Source of the DNA: Gracilaria caudata
Lineage: Eukaryota > Rhodophyta > Florideophyceae > Gracilariales > Gracilariaceae
DNA: 64,000 nucleotides
Reading direction: 5' to 3'
Assembly: GCA_030374735.1 (NCBI GenBank)
Contig: JASCIV010000033.1
Span: 1-64,000 of the forward strand
Shown here piece by piece: positions 10,335-20,739 of this stretch. Position 1 is the first letter of the stretch. Each line of letters begins with the position of its first letter. The translations under genes were made by a program, and so were the position numbers. The notes beneath the pieces are model-generated. The model did no database searches, was not told the origin of the DNA, and saw only the letters and a list, made by a program, of their open reading frames with translations.

Positions 10335-10889
10335 CTAAGAGCTTTTGGATGAGTTGGTCATTGCCTTACGTGCACGTGCCACGACTCGTGAACGCTGAAG
10401 TCGCTGCTTGGTATGTTGGAGGAAACCCATAGAAAACAGCATCTCTAGCCAAATCACCACTGGGGCGGCGAATATGGACTGAAGAAACGAGTCCATCAGC
10501 GCTGGATAGTTCTTCTCGAAAGCGTAGTGTCCAACAAACTGAGCAAACCATCCTATGAAATTAAAAGCGAATGCCCAGGGGAGATTGCCTTGCGGCCCGG
10601 CGTATTGGGTTAAACTTCTCGCCATTAAGTACAGAAACAGAAGGAAGGGCGTGCAGAAGAGGCCAACCTGTGGGTCAAGGAAAAAGCAGTAGATTGTGTA
10701 ACAAAGCATTACGAGGCGGGATGAATCAGATATGGGCGGTGGAAGCGTTATAGTTGATAGCATCATTAAAAACGTGACGAAAATAACGGGGATGAAGACC
10801 ATGTGAATCCTCTTGTTTGTTCCATTGGAGTGATAGGATTTGTAAAAGTGGTATTGTTTCTCCAGGCTCAGAAGCTTCGAAAAGCCCAT
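10335..10889 (-). CDS. MPO1-like (DUF962) ER membrane dioxygenase
   Basis: A 184-residue protein. The frame is open further upstream only from a TTG, so I start at the ATG in context GAAA-ATGGG. The family signature is present: HFYKSYHSNGTNKRIH with His20, Asn25 and His29, then VFIPVIF, and a second motif QFVGHYAFEKNYPAL near residue 120. Four hydrophobic segments fit a polytopic ER protein. Yeast Mpo1 is an Fe2+-dependent enzyme in fatty-acid alpha-oxidation of phytosphingosine breakdown products. The family is clear; the exact substrate in this organism is not shown by the sequence. Confidence 0.88.
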   Translation of the reverse strand: MGFSKLLSLEKQYHFYKSYHSNGTNKRIHMVFIPVIFVTFLMMLSTITLPPPISDSSRLVMLCYTIYCFFLDPQVGLFCTPFLLFLYLMARSLTQYAGPQGNLPWAFAFNFIGWFAQFVGHYAFEKNYPALMDSFLQSIFAAPVVIWLEMLFSMGFLQHTKQRLQRSRVVARARKAMTNSSKSS

Positions 10890-11283
10890 TTTCCCGCAAC
10901 GAAACGAAACGCAGCGAGCACAAATAGGGCTGCCAATGAAAACCAGACTGGTGTTAAGCAAGTGCTCAAAAGCCCTGCGTGCCTGTCAGACGGACAACAG
11001 AGAGTAAGCAGTTTCAACAAGCTGATTTAGATGTTCCAGTTGGCCTGTATATTGTGAATAACTTCGTTGTTATCACAGTGTGGCGTGCTTGAAGTTTCTT
11101 CTTGAAAGAAGGCTAATGCAACCGTTTGTTCGAAGTCTACAGCTACAAGGGTAGCTACCCCGGAACTCTTTACATGTCCGAGAGTAGGACGTAGATGACG
11201 AGTCTTGATCTGCAGCGGCATCGACAAACATGCTGTAGTGGTTTGAGTAGTACTGGAAACCAGCTCGTGACCACAACGGTTAC
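10890..11283. other. Intergenic region upstream of tRNA-Asp
   Basis: No gene seen. It includes CTACAAGGGTAGC near 11142, a relative of the AAGGGTAGC motif found in other intergenic regions of the window. Confidence 0.5.
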
Positions 11284-11366
11284 GTTCGTGTAGTATAATG
11301 GTTAACAGCGCCACTGTATATCTCGCTGTCACCGAGGAGATCCGGGTTCAATTCCCGGCACGAGCT
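11284..11366 (+). tRNA. tRNA-Asp (GTC) with an apparent D-loop intron
   Basis: All stems fold. The acceptor GTTCGTG pairs with CACGAGC (11359-11365, one G-T pair). The D stem is GTAT/GTAT (11293-11296 with 11316-11319). The anticodon arm is TCTCG-CTGTCAC-CGAGG, with anticodon GTC at 11328-11330. The T arm is CCGGG-TTCAATT-CCCGG. A run of eight T from 11377 is a Pol III terminator. Eleven extra bases (about 11305-11315, ACAGCGCCACT) sit in the D-loop just before the 3' D-stem strand. Removing them leaves a normal 72-nt tRNA whose D-arm closely matches plant tRNA-Asp. No intron is present at the canonical position 37/38. The discriminator base would be T, unusual for Asp. Confidence 0.9.
11305..11315 (+). 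other. Putative ectopic tRNA intron in the D-loop
   Basis: Eleven bases between D-loop AATGGTTA and the 3' D-stem strand GTAT that are absent from any standard tRNA-Asp. The exact ends could slide by a base. Ectopic D-loop introns are known from the red alga Cyanidioschyzon merolae; excision here is inferred, not shown. Confidence 0.65.
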
Positions 11367-12197
11367 TCGCCGACAATTTTTTTTCCCGTTTTGTTTTGAT
11401 CTGCTCTCTGTCAGCGAGATGATATCATTCAACTTTCATGTACGAAGGGTACCGAAGTGCAGAACTACGGTGTTGATAACCGCTGGTGACCAGCGCGCTG
11501 GTTCATGCCGGCTGCGGAGCGTCTTTGTTGAAGAAGCGCTTTCTCAAACTAGAAAGGCCAACACGTTTTCGGGCCACTTTCTAATCAATTCAGCAACAAC
11601 TAAACCCCTTTCTGTCTTCTATAGGCACCGTTTACAAGGTAATAGGAACTACGCACGTGTAGAGCGGTTCTGCACAAAGAAACGGTCTCTCATTGGTAAG
11701 GCCAGCACCTCGCAGCTTCTTCAGCAGCTGGGGCAGTATTTGCCTTTTACTATTGTAGTTTATCAGTTATGAGGGATATAACGTTACACCTCAAAATTGA
11801 AGCCGAACCAAACAACAATGCTTCAATCTTTTTCAACGAAGATGGCCGTAAAACTGTTATAGGAGAGCACAGTATTTCTCTACTACAGCGTGAGCTCTTT
11901 TCTCAAACCAACATTTGACGATGCAAAGCTACTGAACTCGCAAGACCAACCTTAGTTTCCAATCTGGGCGAATGAAGTGGCACTAACCGTATCCAAGGCT
12001 TCCCGCGACGGGGACGAACGGTATTTTTAAAACAAATCATCGCGGTTTAAGGCTCATGCGTAACGAGTTTGTACCATGCAACCCCACCGGCATTGCTAGT
12101 GTGTTAGCCGCAAAGACAACCAGAGTAGTGAGTGAACGTCGAAACATGTCTTTAAGTACTTAACCTTGAAGCCCTGCATGGGCGTGGCCATTCAAGA
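11367..12197. other. Intergenic region downstream of tRNA-Asp
   Basis: Apart from the T8 Pol III terminator directly after the tRNA I see no gene. A 117-codon plus-strand frame (11419-11772) has no recognisable features. Confidence 0.5.
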
Positions 12198-12623
12198 CTA
12201 GAGCACGTATGCGAATGAGGGAACCCGTCTCAATTTCTTAGCTTCAAAGCGGTACAAGGGCATTGGGCGTTTGTCCAATTCATCTCGAACGTCAACATAG
12301 TAACAATGCGTGCCATTGCCAGAAGTCTTATACTGATGAGCATGTTCTTCCTCCCTACCGACTTCGTTTTTAAGGTCCCGCAATTCGGCTAGTGTGCGTA
12401 CTCTTGGTCTAAACAATTTGCGAGCAGGTTTCCATGTGGTTTGAGGCGCCTTGGCACTGAGACGCTTACGACTTTGCGCTGGCCCTCGAACAGGCTTCTT
12501 GATTTTTGATACGAGCTTCAGCTTCTGTTCGGAACTGGGCTTGGGTTCGTCGACGTCTTTCAGAAGGTCTGTCTTGCGAGCAAATGGTAGCACGAAATGC
12601 ATGAAGCCCAATATGATCTCCAT
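12198..12623 (-). CDS. Small basic hypothetical protein, 5' end uncertain
   Basis: Open frame of 141 codons from the ATG at 12623. The product starts with a hydrophobic stretch (EIILGFMHFVLPFA) and continues with a Lys/Arg-rich region and a KKLRR tail. The same frame stays open 14 codons further upstream (RPKIKIFIGELVG) to CTCTAG, which could be a 3' splice site near 12666, so a first exon may be missing from this call. I do not recognise a family. It could be a membrane-anchored basic protein or a chance frame; protein-like composition favours a gene. Confidence 0.4.
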   Translation of the reverse strand: MEIILGFMHFVLPFARKTDLLKDVDEPKPSSEQKLKLVSKIKKPVRGPAQSRKRLSAKAPQTTWKPARKLFRPRVRTLAELRDLKNEVGREEEHAHQYKTSGNGTHCYYVDVRDELDKRPMPLYRFEAKKLRRVPSFAYVL

Positions 12624-13234
12624 TCCAACTAGCTCTCCGATGAAAATTTTTATCTTGGGTCGCTAGAGTTGTGACTTCGTACTCGTAGATAGTTGAGGGT
12701 TTGTTTGGTGTAAGAGCGATATGGATGTTTGTTTGGGAACTGATATGGTCGCAGAGGGTGATGGTGAATGCAGATTGACAGGTAGGTAGCGTTTAAGCTT
12801 GTGTCGACGAGAACTTTCTCGGCCAGCAACAAGTATTCATCCGGAGCTCCAGTAAGTTCGAATTATCAGTCATGTTGCAATGAAAACACGGTCACGTCTT
12901 TGTGAGTAGTAGTGACTTAATTCTTCCTCTCTAAATTGCGTGACACATTTCCATTGTCGGGTGCCAAACTCTCCTGCAGATAGCTTTTGCTCGACTTTCA
13001 AATCAATGACTCGAAACTCGGACAAAGTAAAAGACCATTGATAGAAAGCGCATCTGCAGCATCAGAGTTGTAAACAAGGTAATGCGAAGTATCTATCTAA
13101 TCCTTCAAGCTCCTTCTGATTCGAAATTCAGTACTGTTCGATCGAAGCCCTCGGTTGAAGTTCAGTCCGAATAGAGGAATCGGATTCCAGACAATTTGGG
13201 GTCAATTTGTTCAGATAGGCTTTCTCGGAAAATG
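12624..13234. other. Region upstream of the small basic gene and downstream of POLH
   Basis: Possible 5' exon or leader of the preceding minus-strand gene; an ATG at about 12873 (minus strand) opens a short frame, but no phase-matched GT donor could be assigned. Nothing else seen. Confidence 0.4.
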
Positions 13235-14815
13235 TCACGTTTCCCCGTTCTTTGACTTGAAAAACATATCAACGGTTGTCATTCCCGTCTTTGCTTGGGT
13301 TCTAGCGAACCCTGAGCCCCTCTTCACACCTCTTGAGCTTTTCATTCCCCGCTTTTTGATACCCCTACTACTTTCTTCCCGGTGCAGTTTCAATGCAAGT
13401 ACGCGATCTGCACGTTCCTGAACTAATCTGCGATGTTCTTCTTCACGATCTGCATCAGATCGCATTTCTTTTCTTTCATGAGATGCTGGATGAATGTCGC
13501 TGTTGGAAGCAGCGCTGGCGAAAAAGTTCTTTATGCTTTCTCCCTTCTCAGCTCTCCCGGCAAAGTTTGTCGCCGTAAGTCCAATAAAATTGATAGGGAA
13601 GGCGAACTGACTCTCTTTGAACATCGCGTTTCTCAGTAATGCAAGTGCTGCATCAACAATAGACCCCACTTGACTTTGGCAGCTGACTTGCGGCATAGCA
13701 GTCGAACGAGAGGCGTTCAGTCTTACATGTCCTCTTGCCATTTTCACTCGAAAACTAACTGTCAAGGTCCTTGCATCTCGATTGTTTGTTTCTCTATCAG
13801 CAATCATCCTATTGTTGAGTTCCTCGGCCAATAAAGGTAACCATTGATTCTCTACAGTTTTCAAGGAATTCTCCGCCTTAAAAGTCTTGGCCGCAAGTAA
13901 ACTCTTCGTTGCTTCTCTTTCCACAACTTCTGATTCATCTATTCCGCGTACGCACTTATAGACAAAAGTTGCACTCTTTCGATTCCCCAGCTTCCTTTCG
14001 AGTGTTTCCATGTCAAGCATGGTCGCTTCCCCAGCAGTACGGACACCGAGATCCTCTACTTGTTTCCCAAGTTTTCCACCAAGTCCCCGCAATTTTCTCA
14101 GCGGAACTTCGGCCATCAGCCCGGAAACCGATTTTAATGGAAGAATGGTTTGCTTGTTGGGTTTGTTCTTGGCCGAGGCAAACTTTGCCAACAGTTTGTT
14201 GCAACTGATTCCGGCACTGACGGTATAGTTGCACTTTTCTAGAACTCCCCTTCGTATTTCTTTCGCAATATCAGCACCATGAGCGAGGCGCGCATCGAGC
14301 TCGTTTGACATGTCCAACTTGCTTCCAACTATTTCTGTATCGGTCGGCTGTTGTCTCTCGTCTTTCTCGTACCTCACACGGCGATCGACTTCACTAGTGA
14401 CGTCGATATAGGCTTCGTCTATGCTCGCTCTCTCCAGCGTTGCGTCGTAACCCTTCAACACGCAGGCCATTGCGGCGAATACTTCCGATGAAGCTTTGCG
14501 ATATCTTGCCAGACTGACCTTCTCAGTGGCTTGCTCATCTTTGGCGTGTAGGTGATTCGAACCTGAGTCTGCGGTTCCACCGCCAATCGTCTCAACAGGG
14601 ACAATAGTGACGGCATCTCCGGCTGCCTTTCGAATGTCGTCTACAAAGGAGCCTCTCGAAATGCCATACTTTCGAGCAGGATAGCTAACCGCGAGAGCCA
14701 TAGACCATTGAACGACAGCAAGCGCTGCATCTTGCGGAAGTTGTAGACGCTCTCGTTCCACCTGAGCATAAAAACAATCCAAGTCGCAATGCAAAATGAC
14801 TCTAAGTGCTGCCAT
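13235..14815 (-). CDS. POLH: DNA polymerase eta (Y-family translesion polymerase)
   Basis: A 526-residue Y-family polymerase. The catalytic motifs are present: HCDLDCFYAQVE (first metal-binding Asp), SYPARKYGISRG, and ERASIDEAYIDVTS with the SIDE-type acidic pair. The thumb segment GISCNKLLAKFASAKNKPNKQT and RKLRGLGGKLGKQV match eta/Rad30 rather than kappa or iota. It bypasses UV photoproducts during replication, in the nucleus. The C-terminal region lacks the usual Cys/His ubiquitin-binding zinc finger. Instead it has a charged helix ending ADRVLALKLHREE (469-481), which looks like an MIU ubiquitin-binding motif, and a terminal TTVDMFF (513-519) resembling a PCNA-interacting PIP box without the canonical Gln. 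The first two observations are direct; the binding roles are inference. Confidence 0.93.
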   Translation of the reverse strand: MAALRVILHCDLDCFYAQVERERLQLPQDAALAVVQWSMALAVSYPARKYGISRGSFVDDIRKAAGDAVTIVPVETIGGGTADSGSNHLHAKDEQATEKVSLARYRKASSEVFAAMACVLKGYDATLERASIDEAYIDVTSEVDRRVRYEKDERQQPTDTEIVGSKLDMSNELDARLAHGADIAKEIRRGVLEKCNYTVSAGISCNKLLAKFASAKNKPNKQTILPLKSVSGLMAEVPLRKLRGLGGKLGKQVEDLGVRTAGEATMLDMETLERKLGNRKSATFVYKCVRGIDESEVVEREATKSLLAAKTFKAENSLKTVENQWLPLLAEELNNRMIADRETNNRDARTLTVSFRVKMARGHVRLNASRSTAMPQVSCQSQVGSIVDAALALLRNAMFKESQFAFPINFIGLTATNFAGRAEKGESIKNFFASAASNSDIHPASHERKEMRSDADREEEHRRLVQERADRVLALKLHREESSRGIKKRGMKSSRGVKRGSGFARTQAKTGMTTVDMFFKSKNGET

Positions 14816-15662
14816 AAAACAGCTGGTAACTCAAAAACGCATAAACACGCATCGACTGGTCTGAGATCACTTGCACGCTGAAAGTCGAGCAGAACCTCAA
14901 CCAGATATCGCTGGCTGGTTGGATTCAGTGCGTTGATAGCGTGAGAGGAGAAGCAAAGTAGTAATGAACGAGGAAAAGGCACACGGATTCTCGGTCGATC
15001 CGTTTGGTTTCAAAGACAAGAGACTCCGTAGGAACACGAGCCAGTAGAGTAATGCTCCAGCGGATTTGCAATATAAGCACTGTCTAGTGTGCTTTGTTAT
15101 GACTTCGAGTACCCACACTGGGCAATCTTGGGTGGCGCTCCGAGAAACCAATGCCGCGCTTTGACTGTTGAGCATGGAGTACCGTCGTATCGAAAACGCT
15201 GTCGCGGGAAAAAAGGTTTCTGAAACACAGCTCTTCTTCGAAAACTATTTTAAGGTCTGGACTTTTAATTCGCGGGTACAGACTGCTAACTCTGAACAGT
15301 CTATTGTCGTTCCTCGTCCATAAGCTGGTATCGTTGTGCCTTCGCACACGACCCTCCGTCGCTCGACAGGCGCAGGGCTCTGTGCGACAGCCCTCAGTTG
15401 GAGAACTCCTTACTAGGCGCAGAGCAGGAAGTAAGAATGTCAGCGCAATTAGTCTGGTGAGTTCCGAAATCCATTCTTTCTGCCGTCAGACTCAGCTTCA
15501 GCCTCCGACATCGAAGGCGGACCTGCCGTTTACCCGCGCGACAAGAGCTCCAACAGACGTTCGTTTCGGTTTGGAGCCATTCCCGACCTGCGCAAAAGTT
15601 GCACCGCATTGGAGAAACGTTCGAGACTTGCATCAAACATATTCGCCTCAAGGTTCTCATAG
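14816..15662. other. Divergent region between POLH and taxilin
   Basis: 847 bp holding both 5' ends. No gene supported; a 120-codon frame (15304-15666) overlaps the taxilin start and looks like chance. Confidence 0.5.
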
Positions 15663-16826
15663 ATGACTTCACCGCAGCCTGAAACGAAGAACGACGAAGA
15701 AACATTACGCCAGCTGTTGCGCGACCGCATCGCTCAGCTGGAGAGCAGAGAAGAGGACCCCCCAAAGTCGGCGGATGAGCAAGCCGCATACGATGCATTT
15801 CATGTTGCTTCAACCGCCGCGCGCGCATTGGTCGCCGACCGTGAAATATCTCCGGAAGAGAAGTTACGCGTGCTGCAGTTGATGTACAGAGATTGTATAT
15901 CAAACGTTCGTGACCTCGAATATGATTTAGGATTGGAAGAAAAGAGATTAAGCGTTGCAGAGCTGGATTACAGTGAACTTGGTGAAGAGATGCGTAAGAT
16001 TGAGGCTTCAGCGGAAAAGCTGAAAGCTCAGTCGAAGGAGTTGTCTAAGGAGAACAAGATACGACTTGAGGTATCAGCAAAAAAGAGCGCGGAAGAACGA
16101 GAAAAGAGGGAAGAGATTTGCAAAAGGTTTGACGAAGCAATGAAAGAGATTCATGATAAGCTCAACCAAGGGGAGAGCACAGAGAATGAAGGAGATGATC
16201 CAACCGAGGAACTAGAATATCAATTAGACCAACTCCAGGCGGCATATGACAAGAGGGAAACGTTTTACGAAAAGACCCTTGAGGAAACGACGAGCAAAGA
16301 AAAGCAGCACGTCGATCGGTTGCAAAAGGCTGAGAGAGATTTTGATAGTGATCAATCGAAGCTTGTGAAAGAAAAGAAGACGTTTGAGGAGTTGCGGAAA
16401 CGAACAACACAAGTCAATAAAGACGCAGACAGGCTTCGCCTTGAACGAGATGAGATCATGAACAGCAAGAAGAAGCGCGAAAACAATCTCAATAGGCAGG
16501 CTGCAGACCTGAAGCGGCTTCGGCAGAGTTTAGCAGATTTGCGGAAGGCAATGAACAAACTCGACAATGAGACGGAGGAGTTAAAAACGAAATCTAAAGA
16601 AACGATTGCACAAGTCAAATCTTGCGAGGACGAACTTGAGTTTTGGAATGCGAAAACGAAGAGCGAGCTGGACAAGAGGGAAGCGCTCGAGAGGGTTTGT
16701 AGGACACTAACAGAGGAACGAACGATAATGACGAAAGACGTACAGAAGAGGAAGGAAGCATGGAGAGAGCTAGAAAATGATATCGAGAATCTAAGAATGG
16801 GGATAAATGAACCTGAACCGTTGTAA
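15663..16826 (+). CDS. Taxilin-family coiled-coil protein
   Basis: A 387-residue protein, almost entirely coiled coil. Taxilin hallmarks are visible: KLKAQSKELSKENK followed by AEEREKREEICKRFDEAMKEI near residues 115-165, the YDKRETFYEKTLEE segment corresponding to the YELREEHFEK motif, and near the C-terminus EALERVCRTLTEERTIMTKDV corresponding to EKLCRALQTERN. Taxilins bind syntaxins and microtubule- or ribosome-linked partners in membrane traffic. The first 100 residues contain no recognised domain. The family assignment rests on order and spacing of these motifs. Confidence 0.8.
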   Translation: MTSPQPETKNDEETLRQLLRDRIAQLESREEDPPKSADEQAAYDAFHVASTAARALVADREISPEEKLRVLQLMYRDCISNVRDLEYDLGLEEKRLSVAELDYSELGEEMRKIEASAEKLKAQSKELSKENKIRLEVSAKKSAEEREKREEICKRFDEAMKEIHDKLNQGESTENEGDDPTEELEYQLDQLQAAYDKRETFYEKTLEETTSKEKQHVDRLQKAERDFDSDQSKLVKEKKTFEELRKRTTQVNKDADRLRLERDEIMNSKKKRENNLNRQAADLKRLRQSLADLRKAMNKLDNETEELKTKSKETIAQVKSCEDELEFWNAKTKSELDKREALERVCRTLTEERTIMTKDVQKRKEAWRELENDIENLRMGINEPEPL

Positions 16827-17327
16827 AGATTATCTCTCTGAAGGAAGCAGGCGTTTTTGTTGGCTTTCGTTAGTCAAAACGGGCTGCCTCGTGGTTAACA
16901 CATACTGCGCTTGTATTATGGAGTTCAACAACTCGTTCGTGGGATCTGATGCTTTGTGTTTTGTTCTTTTTCGGTAGTTGTTTTGAGCGAAACGAGAATA
17001 TTCTGCAAGTTGGACATATGTCAATCTCTTCATTTGAAAGCTCATGGTCTACAAGACCCATACCCTTGCATATCATTTGTGAAGCCACACATACGCGACT
17101 ACTGCCGCCAAAACAACGGTTTTTATGGCATCATCACTATCCGAATGTATGTCTAGGCTCGTATACATCGAGAGTCAAGAAGTGTGCGTCACTGATTGGT
17201 ACATATGGTCCGAAAAAGTCTACGAAGGTATACAAAACTGACAACCGTGACGTCTGACACCTCTTGCACAAGTGAGCAGTAAGAAATCATATGTTAATGT
17301 TGACGGACCTTGGCTTGTACAATGCTA
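16827..17327. other. Intergenic region between convergent genes
   Basis: About 500 bp containing the 3' ends of taxilin and INO1. A copy of TCTACGAAGGTAT near 17217 belongs to the recurrent intergenic motif group. No gene seen. Confidence 0.5.
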
Positions 17328-18950
17328 TCAATGCGAGTGATGTCCGTTCAAAGTCTTCGAGTGCTGATAAAAAGTGGCGCCGTATCCGTTTGTCGCATGC
17401 ATTCCACCAGTTCGGGAAGGTGCTCGATGTTCCAGGCGCAAATCGTTCTCGACAGGCAAACCAGCGCAAACTCGCAGCAAATTTTCAATGCACTGTCTCT
17501 GTTTGAACAAAGAATTAACAACGGGGGCCCCGGGGGGAACCATAGGTGCCTTCAGCATATAAGACAATAAAGAAAGCACAGGGTGAAACTGTTCGAAGTC
17601 ATCCATATCTCCCCGCTTGAACGTAATACGGCATGATAGTTCACATAGAAGGACGAGATCAAAAATAAGCGGTGTCGCCAGTAGAGAGTCCTCGCATGTA
17701 TTATGCATCACGATAGTATTGATGCCTCCCATGAATATTTCAGAAGTGTATTCATCCATGGCCCTCTTTGAATCAGCCACCGCTGGAACATATTTGATAA
17801 CAACAACATGATCAGGTCGCTCCCCTTCCTTGTACAGAATTTGGTTTGAGCGAACCATGTCGTCAACAACGTTGGATTTCGAGGTCTCCTTTGAGCGAAA
17901 CTGACTGGGAGCGGAAAGATTCTTTCCATCATTGTTTCCCAGATGGTTGTAAGAAACAATGGATGTTGGTTTGATACCTGCACTGACCAGAAAATCGACC
18001 ATCACTGACTTCATTTTAGTCTGACCAGACTTAAAGTCATCCCCACCGATAAAGACTTTCTCCTGTTCGGCGAGTTGAACACAGCCTGGTACAAAAGTGT
18101 TTTGTGGAGAACCATTGATGTACGGGGCTCCCTCCAAAATGGACGCAACTGCGAAAATAGTTGACGGAGAAACTTCGGAATGGGAGTCGCGAATGGCGGC
18201 GAGTAGGTTCTCGGAGGTGTCATTAACACCAGGAACGAGCTCGGAAAAACGTTCGGTGTTAGCAGTCCAGACAACAATCACGCGATCAACACTGTTGACG
18301 CGTTTAAACTCGCGGATATCTTTTCTTATATGTTCTAAGTGAGTATTCTTGTCATTTCCAGGGATGAGATTGTTCGCTCGGTCACTTTGGTTAGCAGCGA
18401 TGAAGTCTGGGTAGTAGATAGAGGGAAGTGGGTGAAGTTGCTCGAGTTGCGGAAGAACTTGTCGCTGTAAGTCGTAGTCAAGAACCTGAGCTCGCTTCAT
18501 AGCTTGAGCCAGATTTGCGTTGTTAATATCCCAGCCGCCTATGACGATATCTTTGGGGTCAAGCATAGGAAGCACAGAGTGCATAGGAATGTGTACATCA
18601 TGGCCTTTGTGGTCGTGACCGACACGAACCGTGGAAGATAGCAACACGGAGCCGAAGTAATTTGGACTCTTGACACCACTCTTGGTGTTCCAGGTGATCT
18701 TATGGGTGTTAGCATAGTTAGCGGCAGTAAAAGTGGAGCCGTTGTTACCGCCCCAGCCTACAAGCATGACGCCGACCTTTGCCACCTTCTTGGAGGTGCG
18801 AAATGTGTAGCATTCAGTGCTTGGCGTGACAGTTGTTCCGTCGATTTCGACTGATACTTTGGTTGTTGTGTACAAAAAATCTGCTTCGATCGTATCGTCA
18901 TCCTCCCGAACATGAGGCGCGTCAACGTGAAAACGATTCGTGAACACCAT
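17328..18950 (-). CDS. INO1: Inositol-3-phosphate synthase (MIPS)
   Basis: 540 residues from the first in-frame ATG; the frame runs 33 codons further upstream from a GTG. The NAD-binding [10 protein letters not shown] lies near residues 60-70, followed by [16 protein letters not shown]. Further hallmarks are [28 protein letters not shown] and [14 protein letters not shown]. The enzyme converts glucose 6-phosphate to myo-inositol 3-phosphate, the committed step of inositol synthesis, normally in the cytosol. Length is close to the usual 510-550. No transit peptide is evident. Confidence 0.97.
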   Translation of the reverse strand: MVFTNRFHVDAPHVREDDDTIEADFLYTTTKVSVEIDGTTVTPSTECYTFRTSKKVAKVGVMLVGWGGNNGSTFTAANYANTHKITWNTKSGVKSPNYFGSVLLSSTVRVGHDHKGHDVHIPMHSVLPMLDPKDIVIGGWDINNANLAQAMKRAQVLDYDLQRQVLPQLEQLHPLPSIYYPDFIAANQSDRANNLIPGNDKNTHLEHIRKDIREFKRVNSVDRVIVVWTANTERFSELVPGVNDTSENLLAAIRDSHSEVSPSTIFAVASILEGAPYINGSPQNTFVPGCVQLAEQEKVFIGGDDFKSGQTKMKSVMVDFLVSAGIKPTSIVSYNHLGNNDGKNLSAPSQFRSKETSKSNVVDDMVRSNQILYKEGERPDHVVVIKYVPAVADSKRAMDEYTSEIFMGGINTIVMHNTCEDSLLATPLIFDLVLLCELSCRITFKRGDMDDFEQFHPVLSLLSYMLKAPMVPPGAPVVNSLFKQRQCIENLLRVCAGLPVENDLRLEHRAPSRTGGMHATNGYGATFYQHSKTLNGHHSH

Positions 18951-20502
18951 ATCGTGCAGCGTAGATCGACACGAGCTGCGAGTGGTGTGATAGAAGCTGG
19001 GAAGCTTCGACACAGAGCTCAAAAACCTGAGCGATATGCGCCACAACACTCAATTTGGAACCGGGATGGCGTCGGGATCGTTGGGTGTCGCGTCGTCGGC
19101 AAAGAACATACGAAAATCACCTCGTGGACTTACGAGTCGTAGTAGGGTTGAAGTGAACGATGCCCAATCTAATCCCTCAGGGGTGGAGTGGAGTGTTCAG
19201 CAATGCACTAGTCGCTGCTCGGTTACAGGAATTCAGGAGGCGTGAGTATACAGTAAACGTTTTGGAGCTCCCAAGCATCCGATGATCATTGGTCACATGC
19301 AGTTGCATGACGAAAGCTGTGACGAATTCTCCCTATTATGCACCCTGCCAAGCGATGGGCCTTGGGAAGGCAATCGACCCGAGGGGTGCTAACGGTTTCT
19401 ACAAATGTGCTCAGTGCATGTTCCGTGCCAGAGAGCGCTCGCCTTGGAGCACAACTGTGGGACAGCCATTGCCACATGTATCTACTTGAGATAACCACAG
19501 AACGTAACATATCTTTATGGTGGCGTTTGCCCTGCCATTTGAGGCTAGGTGACCGCTAAATTAATTGCCACCGCTGCTTGTCCAGTGTTCGTTCACGCAA
19601 TGAATGTCCTCCAGCTCGCTACGTTGTGCTGTAAACTGGCATGCACTGGCTACTGGGTCATCCGCGGCAAACTCATCTGCACATTATGCACGTCCCACCC
19701 TGAACACAAACCACAAGTGAATTGGTTTGCACGTTCGATCGTGCAAGTGCTGAATGAACTTCATACTAAGGTTGGATCCTCGGGGCCGGCTTACCCGTTG
19801 CGAGACGCGACGTACCTTTGTGTGGCTTCGTCTTGTATCCCATTCCTCTACTGCATATCTTGGGGTTGCCCTTTGTCTACATCCAGGCCTGGAGAACAGC
19901 GTGGCACATCGGACATCCTGCTCTTTAATTCAGAGTATCCCTAAGGATAACATTACTGTAGATATACTGTGTCGCAACAACTGTCCCTTATTCAACGTGT
20001 TGGGCGATTCGAAACCCTCTCTTCGTTCCAGATTCCACGAATGATTTTATGCATGAGCTTCGTTTGTAAGTCGCGCGACCTCCTGCGCTCTAGAGAAATT
20101 GGGCGGCGCAGTGCTTTTGACTGCGAGTCGGCTCCAAGAAAACCTCTGAAAAGCTCCCGTCGTTGACACACGGGAACGTTGAGTTTAGAACTGCTTTTTT
20201 TGTCAGAATGGTTGTAATACTATCATCAGCAAGGCTTAGCGATGGCACAGTAGTACGGTCATTTGCAATCACGGTGATTCCACTTCTCGTACTGTAGCAC
20301 GAGACTCGTACGTCTCATCTCGAAGTAACTCTGGCTGTCCACCAATCCGCGTTGACATGCCCTACAAAGCCTTGCTACATCATTCAATCGGCATTTCGAT
20401 TTAGCATCCTCGCTCGCTGTTGTTCGGTGACGAGCATCTGCTCTAGTCCCGTTGTGATCTACGAAACGGCCTGCACGCCTCATGCAAGGGCACACACCCA
20501 AC
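18951..20502. other. Gene-poor region upstream of INO1
   Basis: About 1.55 kb with only short open frames. Contains the INO1 promoter at its left end. No RNA gene or complete mobile element recognised. Confidence 0.45.
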
Positions 20503-20739
20503 ACACTTTCACATCGAAATGCTCACGCAGATAGAGAGTGCCTTAGAGGTCTAATTCGTTTTAAGAGATCAAGCTGAGCATTAAGTGAGCGTAACACGGT
20601 TGTTGCTATACAGCCAATGCGTAGGCTATCTTCGGGACGTATTATAGGTTGCTGGGGGATATAAGCGATCCCCACGCGTTATTGAATAATGAACGATACG
20701 CGCTCACAATAAAGAAGAAGAAGAAGACACTTTCACATC
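20503..20739 (+). mobile_element. Short non-LTR-type retroposon with 13-bp target-site duplication
   Basis: The 13-mer ACACTTTCACATC occurs at 20503-20515 and again, identical, at 20727-20739. The 211 bp between them end in CACAATAAAG followed by GAA/AGA triplets (to 20726), a simple-repeat tail typical of LINE/SINE-like insertions. Just before the tail a stem-loop can form (CGCGT at about 20678 with ACGCG at about 20698), and another at GGGGAT/ATCCCC (about 20653-20671). There is no coding capacity, so it is either a SINE or a 5'-truncated LINE copy. A second insertion with the same tail lies at 36055-36138. Confidence 0.75.

Noticed and set aside
14555..14580. GATTCGAACC, resembling a Pol III B box on the minus strand
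   Set aside because: It lies inside the coding frame of polymerase eta and no tRNA fold surrounds it.
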